DNA of 64,000 nt, taken from contig NC_091016.1 in the NCBI RefSeq assembly GCF_041296385.1, positions 20,621,497 through 20,685,496 on the forward strand, in the 5' to 3' direction. Under the pieces are notes generated by a model that saw nothing but the letters and a program-made list of their open reading frames with translations, was not told the DNA's origin and searched no databases. The translations under genes were made by a program, and so were the position numbers. The stretch is from Aphelocoma coerulescens (lineage: Eukaryota > Chordata > Aves > Passeriformes > Corvidae). Below, piece by piece: positions 11,069 through 22,852 of this stretch (the first letter of the stretch is position 1; every line of letters starts with the position of its first letter).

Positions 11069-13357
11069 TGTGGCACAGGGAGAAAAAAAATCTCCCTAGG
11101 ATGTCTAAAAGAGAGACTGAGCGTTCATGCTTTTCCTCAAACCTACACTGCTGCTTGCTTTTGAGCATGGTTACAATATACCACTCAGCTATGAGTCTTT
11201 AATCCCTAAAGAAAGGAGAAATGTTCGTCAGCATGAACAAAATAGGCTGGCAATGCTTTCTGTCCAGTGTTTCAAAGTTCATGAACATTCAGGGATGGTT
11301 TAGCGACAAACCTGAAGTTCTTACTCATTAAAATTCAAGAGGCTATTAATTTTTTCAAGTACAATTTATTATGACATAAAGTGAATTAAAGAAACTTTAA
11401 TGATGCCTCCACAACATGCCATAATTATCATCTCATATTAAAGAACGAGAGCTGCCTGGCAAAGCATACATGAGAAATTTCAAAGATTTAAGTACAGAGA
11501 TATCTCTAAGGAGAAAACTTGCTTAATCCCTCTGGTGCTTAAAATTGGCCCATGGACAGTGCTAACAACCTGTTGTTTGGCCAGAGCAACCAAATTACCT
11601 GAAATTCTCTCAGGTTGGGTGAGCATTTCCAGCATTAAAATATATTAAAGAGGTCTGAAATGGAAATATCTTTACAATATACCTATCTTCTATTTTTTTG
11701 ACCTCTACAGCCTAAGAGAAACCATCTCTGCATGAGAAAAGGAAGAACTCAGCTGTGATTGATACATGAAAGACACTTAATATCCTTCCGGGAAATTAAT
11801 TTCATTCTGACACTTAATAGAAGAAAAAAAAAGAGGCAAGAATGAAAAATTAACATTTGTTAAGGCCTCTAAAGAAGATGCAGATGACTAACTAATCCCT
11901 ATAGCAGACTGAAGAAAAAGGAGAAAAGAAAAAAAGAAGCATTGTGCAATTAGAGTAGGTTATTAATATTGATAGAAGGAGGTTAAAAAAGTGGCTCAAT
12001 TACTTTGCAGGAGTTACAGGGTTTTGTATACTTTTACCTTCATGACAGGTAGGCTAAATAAGCTGCCTGAGGTGACAATTAGGAGCCAAAGAATCACTGA
12101 GTCTTTTTTAGCACTATACAGTGAGAATGAATACTGCACATTTGTTTTAAAGCATCCTTGAAGGGCATCTGAGGTTTTTCCTGCTTTTGCTGAAGCTTTT
12201 ACAGCAAATAAAAAAATGATTTTACTTCATTCAGTGGCTGATGTGGAAAGACATTAAAACCTAAACATTGTTCTGATCTCTGGCAGCCATTTTCCTCTTC
12301 CACTCTTCCCTGAGCTTCCTGCTGGGACTCCTCAGCTGCTGCTGAACAGTACTGTTTTCCACAAAAGAATCCATTGGAGTTAATAAGATTATTTATGGAA
12401 CAAGGTTCTGCCAAACATGGCTAAAAAATTCAGGATCTGCCCCTTAGCATACAAAATAATGAAAAATGACACATGCACTTAAAAGCAAGCAAATGAGCAT
12501 TGAAAGGAAAGCTGGGCATGTCTAAGTCTTTATGCAGCTGTAGCCCTGGAAAAAATGAAAAAGAACAGCTCCAAGTTGCTTCAGCAAGCTCAAATTAGTG
12601 CTGTAAGACTGTCCAATGATATATTCATCCTTGGAATAGTTGTCCTTTGACACTTTTTCTGTCAGGAAGCAGGTTATTGCATGGAAGGGGACAAAGAGGA
12701 GCCTCCGATTCTTGATCTGCCTGCAATTGCTCTCAGTGCGGAGGGAGCAGGTCAGGCACAGCTCTGTGCAGGAGGAGAGGAAAAAGGTCCTGACATCGCT
12801 CTTAAGGCACAGAATGGAATGGAAGGTAGGCTAATGAGATTCTGCAGATGATGAAAAAGGAGCTTGTCCCTCTCTCTGAGGTGCTTTATAGTGCTCATTA
12901 CCATGTTATCAAAGTGCTCTGCAGTCTAATGCCCGTTTTTGTCCCCGCTTCTGTACCACAGAAAGACCTCCAGCATCATTTTACAGATGATATCAAGGAA
13001 ACTAATGGGAAACGTAGCACATCTACTGCCTGGTAGTGGGCAGATCCCCTGGGGTCCAGCCAGAGACCCCAGAGAGGTGCAGGTTTGTGCACAACAAAGT
13101 ATAACCCCACAGAGATGTGCCCAGGCCAGGAAGATGTGCTTTGGGGCCGTGCCCCTGTCTCACACACACGGGACTTCTGAACTTCCCCTGGCCCACCTGC
13201 AGCCACTTTTGGCTTCTCTGCACATCCAGCTGTGACCTGGCAATGGAGAAGCATCCCTGCTGCCTGCAGGAATTCACTGGCATCCACCACAGGAAGCTGG
13301 GGAAGGACAGAGATGCACTGTGTTCCTCCTCACATCCCAGCCAAGATCTCAAATTTC
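11069..13357. other. Intergenic, nothing recognised
   Basis: AT-rich to about 12.6 kb, then somewhat richer in GC around 13.0-13.3 kb, where overlapping chance frames of 98-116 codons occur on both strands. None has a recognisable domain. Confidence 0.55.
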
Positions 13358-13416
13358 CCATTTACATAGCTCTTTACATACTGAAACCTGACCATTTACA
13401 TAGCTCTTTACATACT
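13358..13416. repeat. 34-bp-period tandem duplication
   Basis: A 25-base block starting CCATTTACATAGC occurs at 13358-13382 and again, identical, at 13392-13416, giving about 1.7 copies of a 34-bp unit. Identity of the copies suggests a fairly recent duplication. Confidence 0.9.
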
Positions 13417-16400
13417 TGCTCTTCAAAGGATTCAAACAAACTTTGCAAGCCACAGTTGAAGTCCTAACAGACGTATAGCTACCCAAATTGAAATCTGGCC
13501 AGTGTTCCAGAAGACTCTGACCTGTGTGGGAAAAGCAAGTGCTAACAGATTTGTGTTAGCCTGCCCACCCTGACAGATTGCATGTCTTTCACTTAGAAGG
13601 GCTCCTGTGGCTGCTACCACCCTTGTGACAATGCTGGGATATGGTTCACTGACGGGTTAGAGAAGAAAAGTTCTAGATATTGAAAAGACATTTAAATCTG
13701 TTGAATGCTGTAAGCTAAAAGCAGAAGGAAAAGTCATACTCCACCACATATTTCATTTTTCTTACCTCTACTACAATTTTCCTTACCCTTTCACTCACAT
13801 GACAATGGTTTAGCATGATATAATTTATCAACAAATGACACATCCTGTTGTATTACACCTACCTGAGATGAAAAAAACAAATACTTTTGGGACTAAGCTG
13901 ACCACAGGTTAGGCATGACAACCCAAACCAAACTGCAAGACTGTTTTATCTCTCATGGCCACCTTCCTTTGCAGTTTTTAAGATGGACCACAAAGGGGAA
14001 ACACAATCTGTTAAACACCTCCAAACTAAGTAATTAAGACAAGACACTGACTAATTTTTTCTTGCCCAGATGAAATTCAAAATTCTTGGAGACCCAAAAG
14101 CTCTCAGGTGAGGTTTTTGTACCATCTCTTCAAAAGTGGTATGATTATATTTTACAAGTCTGTTCTGCATGTGCTCCAAGCTGAACAGAAATCTCATTAG
14201 GGCTCATTAGCTCATGCTCAGTGCTTACCAGTATTTCTCCTGATACAATTCCTGACTGGCCTGGCCTGTGGGTAAAGTGATGTGGCCCTTGCTTGTGGTG
14301 TGCCCTTGGAGGCTGTGCTGCCAGCCTTGGCAACATCCCCGTCGCTTGCCCAAATACAAAGCAAGATAATTTTGTTGTACACCCAAACCACAGCAACTCT
14401 GGGAAGGGGAAAGAAGGCATCTTGGCCACATGTGGATGCCCTCTTCGGAACGCAGAAAAGCTGAAAATTTCCTTACAGATTCCCAGCTGAATTGTCTGTT
14501 AAGCCTGGGCTTGCAGTGCTGCTGTCCTTGGCAGCCAGTTGTCCTTGCTTGCTGCTCTGCAGGAGCAAAGGAGTTTGTATCCCCTCGGGATGTGGGGCTA
14601 CTCTCAGGGCCAGTTTAAGCTGTCCATCCCTTCCGTGCATGGCAGCGTAAACATAAATGTCAGTGAAGATTCATTTCCAAACTCTATTGACATTCACCAA
14701 ACTTTCAAGGTTTTCTATGTTTGTGATCTCTCCCACAGCCCCCAAAACCATTTCAGCATCATCATGAACAAACCACAACAAGCCTCATTCCAACGGTGGA
14801 TCCATTGAGTAAATGTCGACATGGTATTTGTAGCTGCTGAAAATGAATGTGACAATAAAAGAAATGGAAAAGTGCCAGCAGGATACAGCTAACATTACAG
14901 AATATGAAGGGATGGGAGAGAGAAGGAGCCAGGCCATACTGTCCTTGACTTCAGTGCAGCTATGCCAGAGCACCACTGCTGAAGCTTTGGACTGCAGCAG
15001 CCTGGATAAACAGCTTGCCTCTGTACCAGAGCAGCAGCAGAGAGACATCACAAAGGTCATAAATCTCGGAGAATGGTGGTAGGGATGTGCTGCTGGGCCC
15101 AAATATAATCAGCTTTTATGGAGAGCTTTCCATCGCTTGCTCTTAAGCCCTAATTGCAAGACATTATCTGGCCAAACAGAGTATGAAGTAGCAGGTAATA
15201 ATGATTGCCTGCAGGAACCTCCAGTAGTACAGCACACAAGATGAGGAGCTATTCTTACCTCACTTATTACCCAGGAGCTGATTCAAGGAGTAGTTACAGT
15301 TCTGCCATTAAGCCACTGGTCACCCTCATACATCTCAATTCAAATTCATTATTGGAGTGATTTTACCAAATTCTAGCAGTGACACTGAACTGTGGGAAGA
15401 GGACTGAATTTTTGAATGAGGAATGAAATGACTTACAAAGACTCTCTTTGGAGAAAAAAAGGTTTAAGAAAATAGAATATTTAGCCTCTGCATGTTGTTA
15501 TGCAACCTTGCCATCCTGGCATTAACAGTATGCACCTAACCTATGCATAAAGAAAAACAGAATGAGTAACAGTCAAGGTACACAAGCCACTATAAAGGTC
15601 TATAAAGCTTTTGGGGAAACAGAAACCCAGACCAAATATGCCCTTCAGATAGGATATTTGTCCAAATCTAAAGCTACATCAGTGACAGCACACCAGAAAG
15701 TCATCCAGCTTCTGGGCAGAAAGCTTGCCAGCAGCAGGAAAACATTCCCAAGGCTGATCATGGCCAATATTCACACTTTCACATCCTACCACAAACTCTG
15801 GCTTTCGTCACTGACAGACCACAGCTGTTGTAGGGAGCATTCTCTGATGTGTGTAGGAGAAGGTGACATTTCTGCCACGTATGAAGGTGACAGCACCAAA
15901 GTTAAGCATCTGTAAATAGCTCCTGCTTCACCTCTTTTCTTCTTTGTCTTCAACTGGTCTGCCAGAGTGTAATGTGGCATATTTCTGACAGCAGGCCAAG
16001 GCAGAAGAGTAAATACTATTTGATCCTACTTAGTCATCAGATCCCATGGTGAGATTAGAGCTCCAGATTCATTAAAGAAAAATCAAATATTATCAGACAC
16101 AAAACTCTGAATCCACCCCCTTCAGCAAAAAGCTTGAAACAATAGATCCCGCAGTCCCAGCTGTACTTCTCAGCTCAACCTAATGCTGAAGCCAGATGCC
16201 ACCTGCAAAGGGAACTGACTATGGCACAGCATGGGGCAGGTGCGGGCTGGATGCAGAGAAAGGTCCAGTAATCAACTTTTCTTCCATTTCTTTTTAAGTG
16301 CATCTTCCCAGGAAGAGGATGGGGAGAGGCTTGTAGAGGAGGATTAGCTCCAGAAACACCATTAGAACAGGAAGAGGGGCACATGATCCCACTGAACCAC

Positions 16401-16559
16401 ATCTAGGTAGTGGTAAGGATGTCCCTTAGGAAGCTGGTGACAGTGATTGCTCTGTGCTGAGAGGAATCAGAGAGCCAGTGAGGACAGATAGTACAATTAC
16501 AGGGGTTAACTTCAGCTCCAGATGACCAATAACCTTTGCATAAACCAATGACAGTCACC
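13417..16559. other. Intergenic, nothing recognised
   Basis: No repeat family or exon is recognised. A 117-codon plus-strand frame at 15562-15915 has no signal peptide, no domain and ordinary composition, so it is left out as a gene. Confidence 0.5.
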
Positions 16560-17400
16560 CAGGGGGTGTAAGAGAACTCAGATGAAGTAGTTGAGTTACT
16601 AATGGCAATTTCCAAGAGTACCAACCACTTAAAATATCCTCCAATCTAAAGAATGGGTGCAATATCAATCCTTAAAATAAGGTTCCAGGGAGATCTGAGG
16701 AATCACAGGCCTGTAATCATGACAACGCTGGGCAAATTAGCAGAAACTGTAATAAAGGATGCATCTACAGAGCATGGAAAACTGCCAGAGCTGAGAGAAA
16801 CTGCTGAGGGAAATCCTGCCTTGCAGATCCTTGCAGAAAAGGGAGATCTATTTGTATTTCCAAAAGGTTTTTGACAAAATTCTTCACCAAAGTCAAATAG
16901 CTAAAGGACAAAAGGAGGAGTTCTGACCTGGTTAAAAAAGAAATAAAAATAAATAGCTAGGGTCAAAATGGAGAGGCTGAAAGGAAGAGCTGATCTGAAA
17001 GAATTTGGTACAAGTCTGCAAAATAAGGGTTGGCATGGAAGTAAAGGATTGGAACAGTTTTTTTACTATCCCCTTCATTCCAAGAGCTATGGGTTATCAA
17101 ATGAAGCCTGAGCCAGTCTTGAACCCAGCAGATAACAGACCCGTGTAATTCCTTGTTATTGTGGGTGCCAGAGTGGACACTGATTCAAGGAAAAAGTCTA
17201 TGATTACCTGAAAAAAGAGATGATTTAGGGCTCTAAGTGAACAAACCACAAGAGACTTAGGAAATCACCAGAGAGTCATGAAGCTGGAGGCTGAGAGAAT
17301 ATTAGGGAAGGTATTACATAAGTTTGCCTGCTTTAGGTGTCCATTTATGAGCACTTCTGGAGACAGAATAGCAAATCCTTGGTGTGAATGTTGTCCCCAG
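16560..17400 (+). mobile_element. Ancient CR1/L3-like LINE relic
   Basis: A badly decayed non-LTR retrotransposon. The frame at 16653-16874 reads GDLRNHRPVIMTTLGKLAETVI, which aligns with the conserved 'GDPxNYRPVSLTSVxGKxxEkxI' segment of the CR1-clade reverse transcriptase. Shortly after, 'aaaggtttttgacaaaattc' gives KVFDKI-like remains of catalytic motif A ('KAFDxV'). Downstream matches are weaker; the tail near 17350-17400 resembles a CR1/L3 3' end. The ends are approximate. Divergence is much greater than in the CR1 copies elsewhere in the window, so insertion is old. Confidence 0.6.
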
Positions 17401-20400
17401 CTTTAAGACCCCACAATGGCCAGTCCTGGCTAAAACAAAATTAGCTTTCTACAGTAGCTGAAGACCTTCCACTATATTCATTGAAATACTTCATTTATGT
17501 TAATCTCCAAAGTTTTCTCTTCAACATTCTCACTGTTTTGTACAGAAGCTACTGACAATTCTGGAAATGGGAGACACTTTCTAGCAGAGAGCTCTTGAGT
17601 CATATATCCCTACTGCCTCCAGATGCATATAAGGACAGTGGTACTTTACTAAGAGCTGAAATCATTGCTTGCCAAGTAGATGTCTAATTTTATGAATTTG
17701 AATTGTTTTATGCATACCAAAATCACAACTCATGCTTAAACTTGGAGAATATTCCTGGGTTAGAGACTCCCACTGGCAAGGGATGGCTTGCCCTGTTCTG
17801 AAGAGATGCATCAAAATATTTCCTTTTTCCTTCTCTGTTAAAATAAAATACTTCTGAGCACCTACAGCAAACAGACCTCTCGTCTTTGGGTGCATGGAGT
17901 AAACAAAGGGAAAAAATGTTTCTCCAATCATTTGCTCCAAGTCTGCTTGCAGAAGAAGGAAGCAAGACCACCTGAACTAAGATGTAGAATAACTGCAGCC
18001 CTGTCTTAAGTAGCACTACTAGCAAATTATCACAGGTATAGAAATCATCAGAGCAAAATTCAGCTGTGAAACACCTAATTATATGTGTTCCCTAGCCTGG
18101 GTTCTCTCACAGAAACACAGGACATGACATGATCTTTTCATGGTTTCATTTTTCAGAGTGGTAGAGAAATTAATTTGCAAATTGTCTTTGCTTTGGAGGC
18201 TTAAAAAAAAATTCACTGTTCAGTGAAATATTGAGATAAAATACAAGGAAAGATGCTTCTTCTTTTTTTTTTTTGGTCCTAAAAGCTATATGTGATCACG
18301 AAAAGGAAAGAGTTGTTTTTAGGAATTGCAGAGTTCTCTGAAAGAAAAAACCTTAGCAGGTAAAATATTCTGAGGCAAATGCCTTGTTTTGGTATTTCTG
18401 ATGTATTTTAACTTAATGTTCTTCCTCCTTTGATAACGATTCCATGAATTTAACTGGATTTCCAAAATAATGTGTTGATAGCAGCCTGTATAGAAAGAGT
18501 TTCTGAACTGCTACATTTCCCTACAGACTCAGCACCTGCACTCAGCATTGGGTACACTCGTGCTACGTACCCAATGATCATGACATTTGCTGTGCTTAAG
18601 TAAGGACCAAGCACCATGCTAGACTATGGACTTTTTGTTCATTAATGTTTACCTTAGGTTTTGGATTTGGTTTGGTTTAGCCTAATTTTTACATAGTCCT
18701 TTGAGTCTATGAGACATTTTGTCAATAAATGATGATGGTATTTTGCACATGTGGCACTCCTTGCCCTTGTGTCTCTAAAAAACTGCATTAGCAGAACACT
18801 CTCTGTCCACAGCCTCTGGGAAACTCTGTAAAAAACGAGCCTGAAGATAAAATACTTCCCTTCCCAAGGATTATTCAACTTTTAGAGGACTTCCTTGTCT
18901 TGGATACATCAAGCTCGTATTGACGAGGTTGTTGTGTTCCCTGAAATCTAGGTGCTCAATACTTTTCTGTCTATCCTATTTATTTTGACATTTCTGTATT
19001 AAAAAACCAAACAAACACCAAACCCCCAACAAACCTCAAATCATAATTTAATTTCTATTAAAATCAGTCTTTTACATCTTCAATTTTTTTCTGATTTCTC
19101 ACTACCATGGATGCTGAAAGCCCTGGCCAGCTGGGATCCCCATCTCCCAGAGATTGCAAGATCTGTCTCAGGAGGTACCACACTGATGCATGCACAGCCT
19201 CTGGATTTTTCACCTCTCCATCACCTTCTTATGGAAAGTGTGGAGCTGAGCAGCACACAAAGGATCAGAACTCCATGTTGTCAGCTCCATTTTCAGGCAT
19301 TTTACTCCCTAGCTTTGCATACTCAACATTTTATTCCTATGGGGTGCCCCTCCTGAGCTGCCTTGGAAATCTGTCAGCTTATGTAGTTGGTCTGAACATG
19401 AGTTGAAACACGGTGTCACAGAATCACATAATAAGGGAATGTGATCAAAAAAAGACCACATTTGATTGAGAGGAAGAAAGAAAAGGAAGGATGGTGACAA
19501 AGAGTTAACATTTAGATACCTCAAAAAATTGCATCATCGGGGTTAGCAGTTTCTAGTGAATTTGGTGATTCTACTTAGCACTGAAAATGCTGTTTGCTGC
19601 TTGGCATTTCAGTGCTTACATAATTTATAGTCTATTATTTGATAATGTATTGAAGCAGGTTGTTGTCTTTGGCACCATCAAAGGTGTCTGCTAATTCACT
19701 GCTTGACCTTCTCTGCATGCATGTAAGATGGAAAAGAAGTGGTGCAGGGCACACTGCGGCAGTTCCAAAAATGGCTCGGTGTTCAGACAGTTTGATTTGG
19801 GTGAACCTTACCACCAAACTATAGTTTTATTTATCTGTGCTTGGAGAAAGTAGCAAAGAGGTGGAAAAGAAGTATTTTAAAAGACTGCTGCATTCTGTTC
19901 TGCCCGGCTTCTCCAGAGAAGTATTATTTTGTTACCTAAGCAGTGAAAATGTCCTGACATTAGGGTGCAACTGGACACATTGGGCTTCTACCTAACCCTA
20001 CCATGGCCTACCATGTAGCCAAAGGTGTCCTCTCCTGCTATCCAAAGATGCTCATCCCTGAGAAGAAGAGGAGATGTGCTAATAGCCAGCATACACGTGG
20101 AAAGAAGGATTCTGCTTCTATATAGGAATATTTATGGAAGTGTTACAGCTTTTGAATGCTGAACACAAACAGTTTGCATCCAGCGTCCCAAGAGGTATAA
20201 AATGTTAGATAAAATGGATCTACAGATCATCCAGAAGCCATCAAAGCAGCAGAAAAACCAGACAGAAATATCAGTCCTGGAGAATGTTTTGCTTCATGCA
20301 TTCCCTGTAATGGGAAGGACAGAACGTGTTGCTGGAATGTCACAAATGGAAGAAAGCTCCAAGGCTGTCCTGTGACAGGGGCTCCCCAGCAGTGCCCAGC

Positions 20401-21514
20401 AGACCCTGCAGTGACCAACAAGGGAATAATTTGCCTGTGCCACAAAGTCACAGTTCTTCAAACAAGAAGCAATGTATTTTAGGCACCAGCAGATACCTAC
20501 TGACTTCAGTTTGGACTGCAAAGCCAGGGACTCGCTGTGAAGATATAAAAAAAATTAATTACCTATATTACTCTGCTGGTGAAAGCTCACAGAAGGGAGC
20601 ATAAGAAATTTTACATGAGGTGGCAGAGCTGTCACCTGTCCTTCACAGGCTTCACCCTAACAGCCCACACTACACCTGCTGCTCTCCAACTGTCCCAAAT
20701 CAAAAGCATATTCCAATATTTCTCTTCCTTTTTGATTTCCATTCTGTATCTAATCTTGTAGAAAAATAAGTAGAGCAATGTCCTGGGAGAGGCATTGAAA
20801 ATTTAAATAACTTGTTAGTGCCAAAGTCATTGAAAGGGTTGATTAATCAGAGATGCCTGGTAGGGGCATAAGATGGAGAAGGTTTCATTGTGGCAGGGTT
20901 TTCTTGACGCTCTTTTCCCCAAGCATGACTTTCCTTTTCCCCTGTGAGCCACTTTTATGTTATGGAGAAAGAGTTGTGAGCCACAAATACATGTTAACTG
21001 CAATTGATCAAGGACAAAATGAATAATTTACTTTCTGAAGAAGAGATCATCTATATTGCTACAGACTTTTTAGGAAAGAACTTTTTCCCTGATGTTACAG
21101 CCATCCTGTTTCAGCTGCATTTACATGTGGCAAGAGTGCTGCTTTGTTTCTAAACTGGCACATCCCAGCAGAATTGCCCACCTTTTTTTTTGTTTCAGTG
21201 CTTCTGATCTTAAAGAACATGAATTATTCACAAAGAATTCCATACATCTTCAAAACATTTCTGTTAAATAAAACTGCATACTTAATTCCTCCCACCCTTG
21301 ATTGTCCACAATGAGGAATAATGACTTGAATTGTTGAAAAAACGATGAATCCCAGGCAGCTCTCTATGTATGGCTAAACCCACTCCCCCGTTTTTGTGAG
21401 ACCTGTTCCCAGGTCTGACAGCTTGTGCTTCTTTGGCACAACAGTTTATAATTTTATAGATTGCTATATTACATCCATTTCTGTGATGGTAGTATCAAAA
21501 GTTTTTTTAATAGT

Positions 21515-21515
<1 letters not shown>
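17401..21515. other. Intergenic, nothing recognised
   Basis: AT-rich sequence with short homopolymer runs. I saw no exon, RNA gene or mobile element that I could support. Confidence 0.5.

Positions 21516-21545
<30 letters not shown>
21516..21545. repeat. Poly(A) tract, 30 A
   Basis: Thirty uninterrupted A residues, followed by G and another short A run. There is no polyadenylation signal plus gene-like sequence just upstream and no recognisable target-site duplication, so I do not call a processed pseudogene. Confidence 0.95.
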
Positions 21546-21547
<2 letters not shown>

Positions 21548-22791
21548 AAAACAACCCAGCAGAAAACGTTGAATAAGATATGAGAATTCTCTGGGAAATC
21601 AAAGAAAAGATGCAAAAAGTAAACACAAATAATTTCACCGAGCACAGAATATATATAAGAATAGTCAGAAAGTCAACAATTCTGCCATTTTTCTTGGTCC
21701 TCTTTTAAACTTCTCATTTTAAGATATACATAAACTCTACAATTAAAAAAATGCACATGCAGTGTAACTAAATTCACCATTTGCTTGAAAAAACCCCAAC
21801 AAACCAAACAGATTTAAAAATCTTATTCCTGTTAAAAAGGTGGAGATTTTCTGGTCGGTGGGAAAAAAGGGGGAATTTTTTCCCAGAACAGGAAAATGAT
21901 GTACACACAACTCCATATGACTGCCTGTCTGGCACAGACCCCTGTCTGGGTGCATAGCAAGCTGCCTTTTCTAGAAAGAGTAAGCATGCTGCTTGCAAAA
22001 GTACTAAACACTCATGGAAATCAGAGCTACTGTCTGTGCCCTAGAGATAGTCTCCCTGTTCAGACCTGAAGTGCAATAAAGGGAAAGAATCTGAGGGAAG
22101 AACCATGGTAGCCACCTATTTTTTGTAGGAAGAGTCCACTCTGCATTTGCAGCACCTCTGAAGTAAGCTGCTAAATAAAGAGCCCCTTAGATTTGCCAGC
22201 ATGAAGCCCTCTTGTTTTATGAGCCAACGTGTGGTGTGTGAAATGTGGTGAAGGCAGTCCAGGGAGATGCACAGGAAGGCAGGGAAGGTGATTAGCATAG
22301 AGTGACTCAGATCATTGGCCATGCTGAATTTCTAACAAAGAATCTGGTATAAACATGCAGGGAAAACAAAGTCTGTGTACAGACCTAGTGATAGCTGCTA
22401 AAAGATAAAGAACTGAAAGCCAGAAGGGACATGTGTGTTAGCCATTACATCGGGAAGAAAAAAGAAAAGTAAGATAAAAAACATTGCTAAGAACAATAAC
22501 AGAAACACCAGACATCTGATGGAAATGCTGCATAAGCATTATGATGCCCCCCAAAAAGTAAGCCAGAAGGGACCTATCATGCACTTACCCAAAAATAAGT
22601 AGCAAGAACTTTAAAACTTTCTCATTTACCTGTAATTTTCAAGGTGACTCCCTACCAACCTAGGATCCCAGCCACAGGAGAGTTTGCTGAGACAGCAATG
22701 CCTTCTCTCCAGAGAGGCACCTCCAAATATTACCACCCCACTTGGTGGTAGTAAAAAAAAAACCACACTCAATAAAACCCCACCGAAAAAT
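21546..22791. other. Intergenic, nothing recognised
   Basis: Ordinary AT-rich sequence between a poly(A) tract and a CA microsatellite. No feature supported. Confidence 0.5.
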
Positions 22792-22852
22792 CACAAACAC
22801 ACACACACAGACACACACAGACACACACAGACACAGACAAACAAATAGGTTT
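22792..22852. repeat. CA microsatellite with 10-mer period
   Basis: A CA-type repeat in which the unit ACACACACAG is repeated exactly three times (22801-22830), flanked by looser CA/CAGA sequence. It is probably length-polymorphic. Confidence 0.9.

Noticed and set aside
15562..15915. 117-codon plus-strand frame
   Set aside because: Ordinary composition and no family resemblance; consistent with chance.
21516..21545. Poly(A) run as the tail of a processed pseudogene
   Set aside because: No gene-like sequence, polyadenylation signal context or target-site duplication upstream. The same holds for the A/T runs at 33059, 38893 and 41638.
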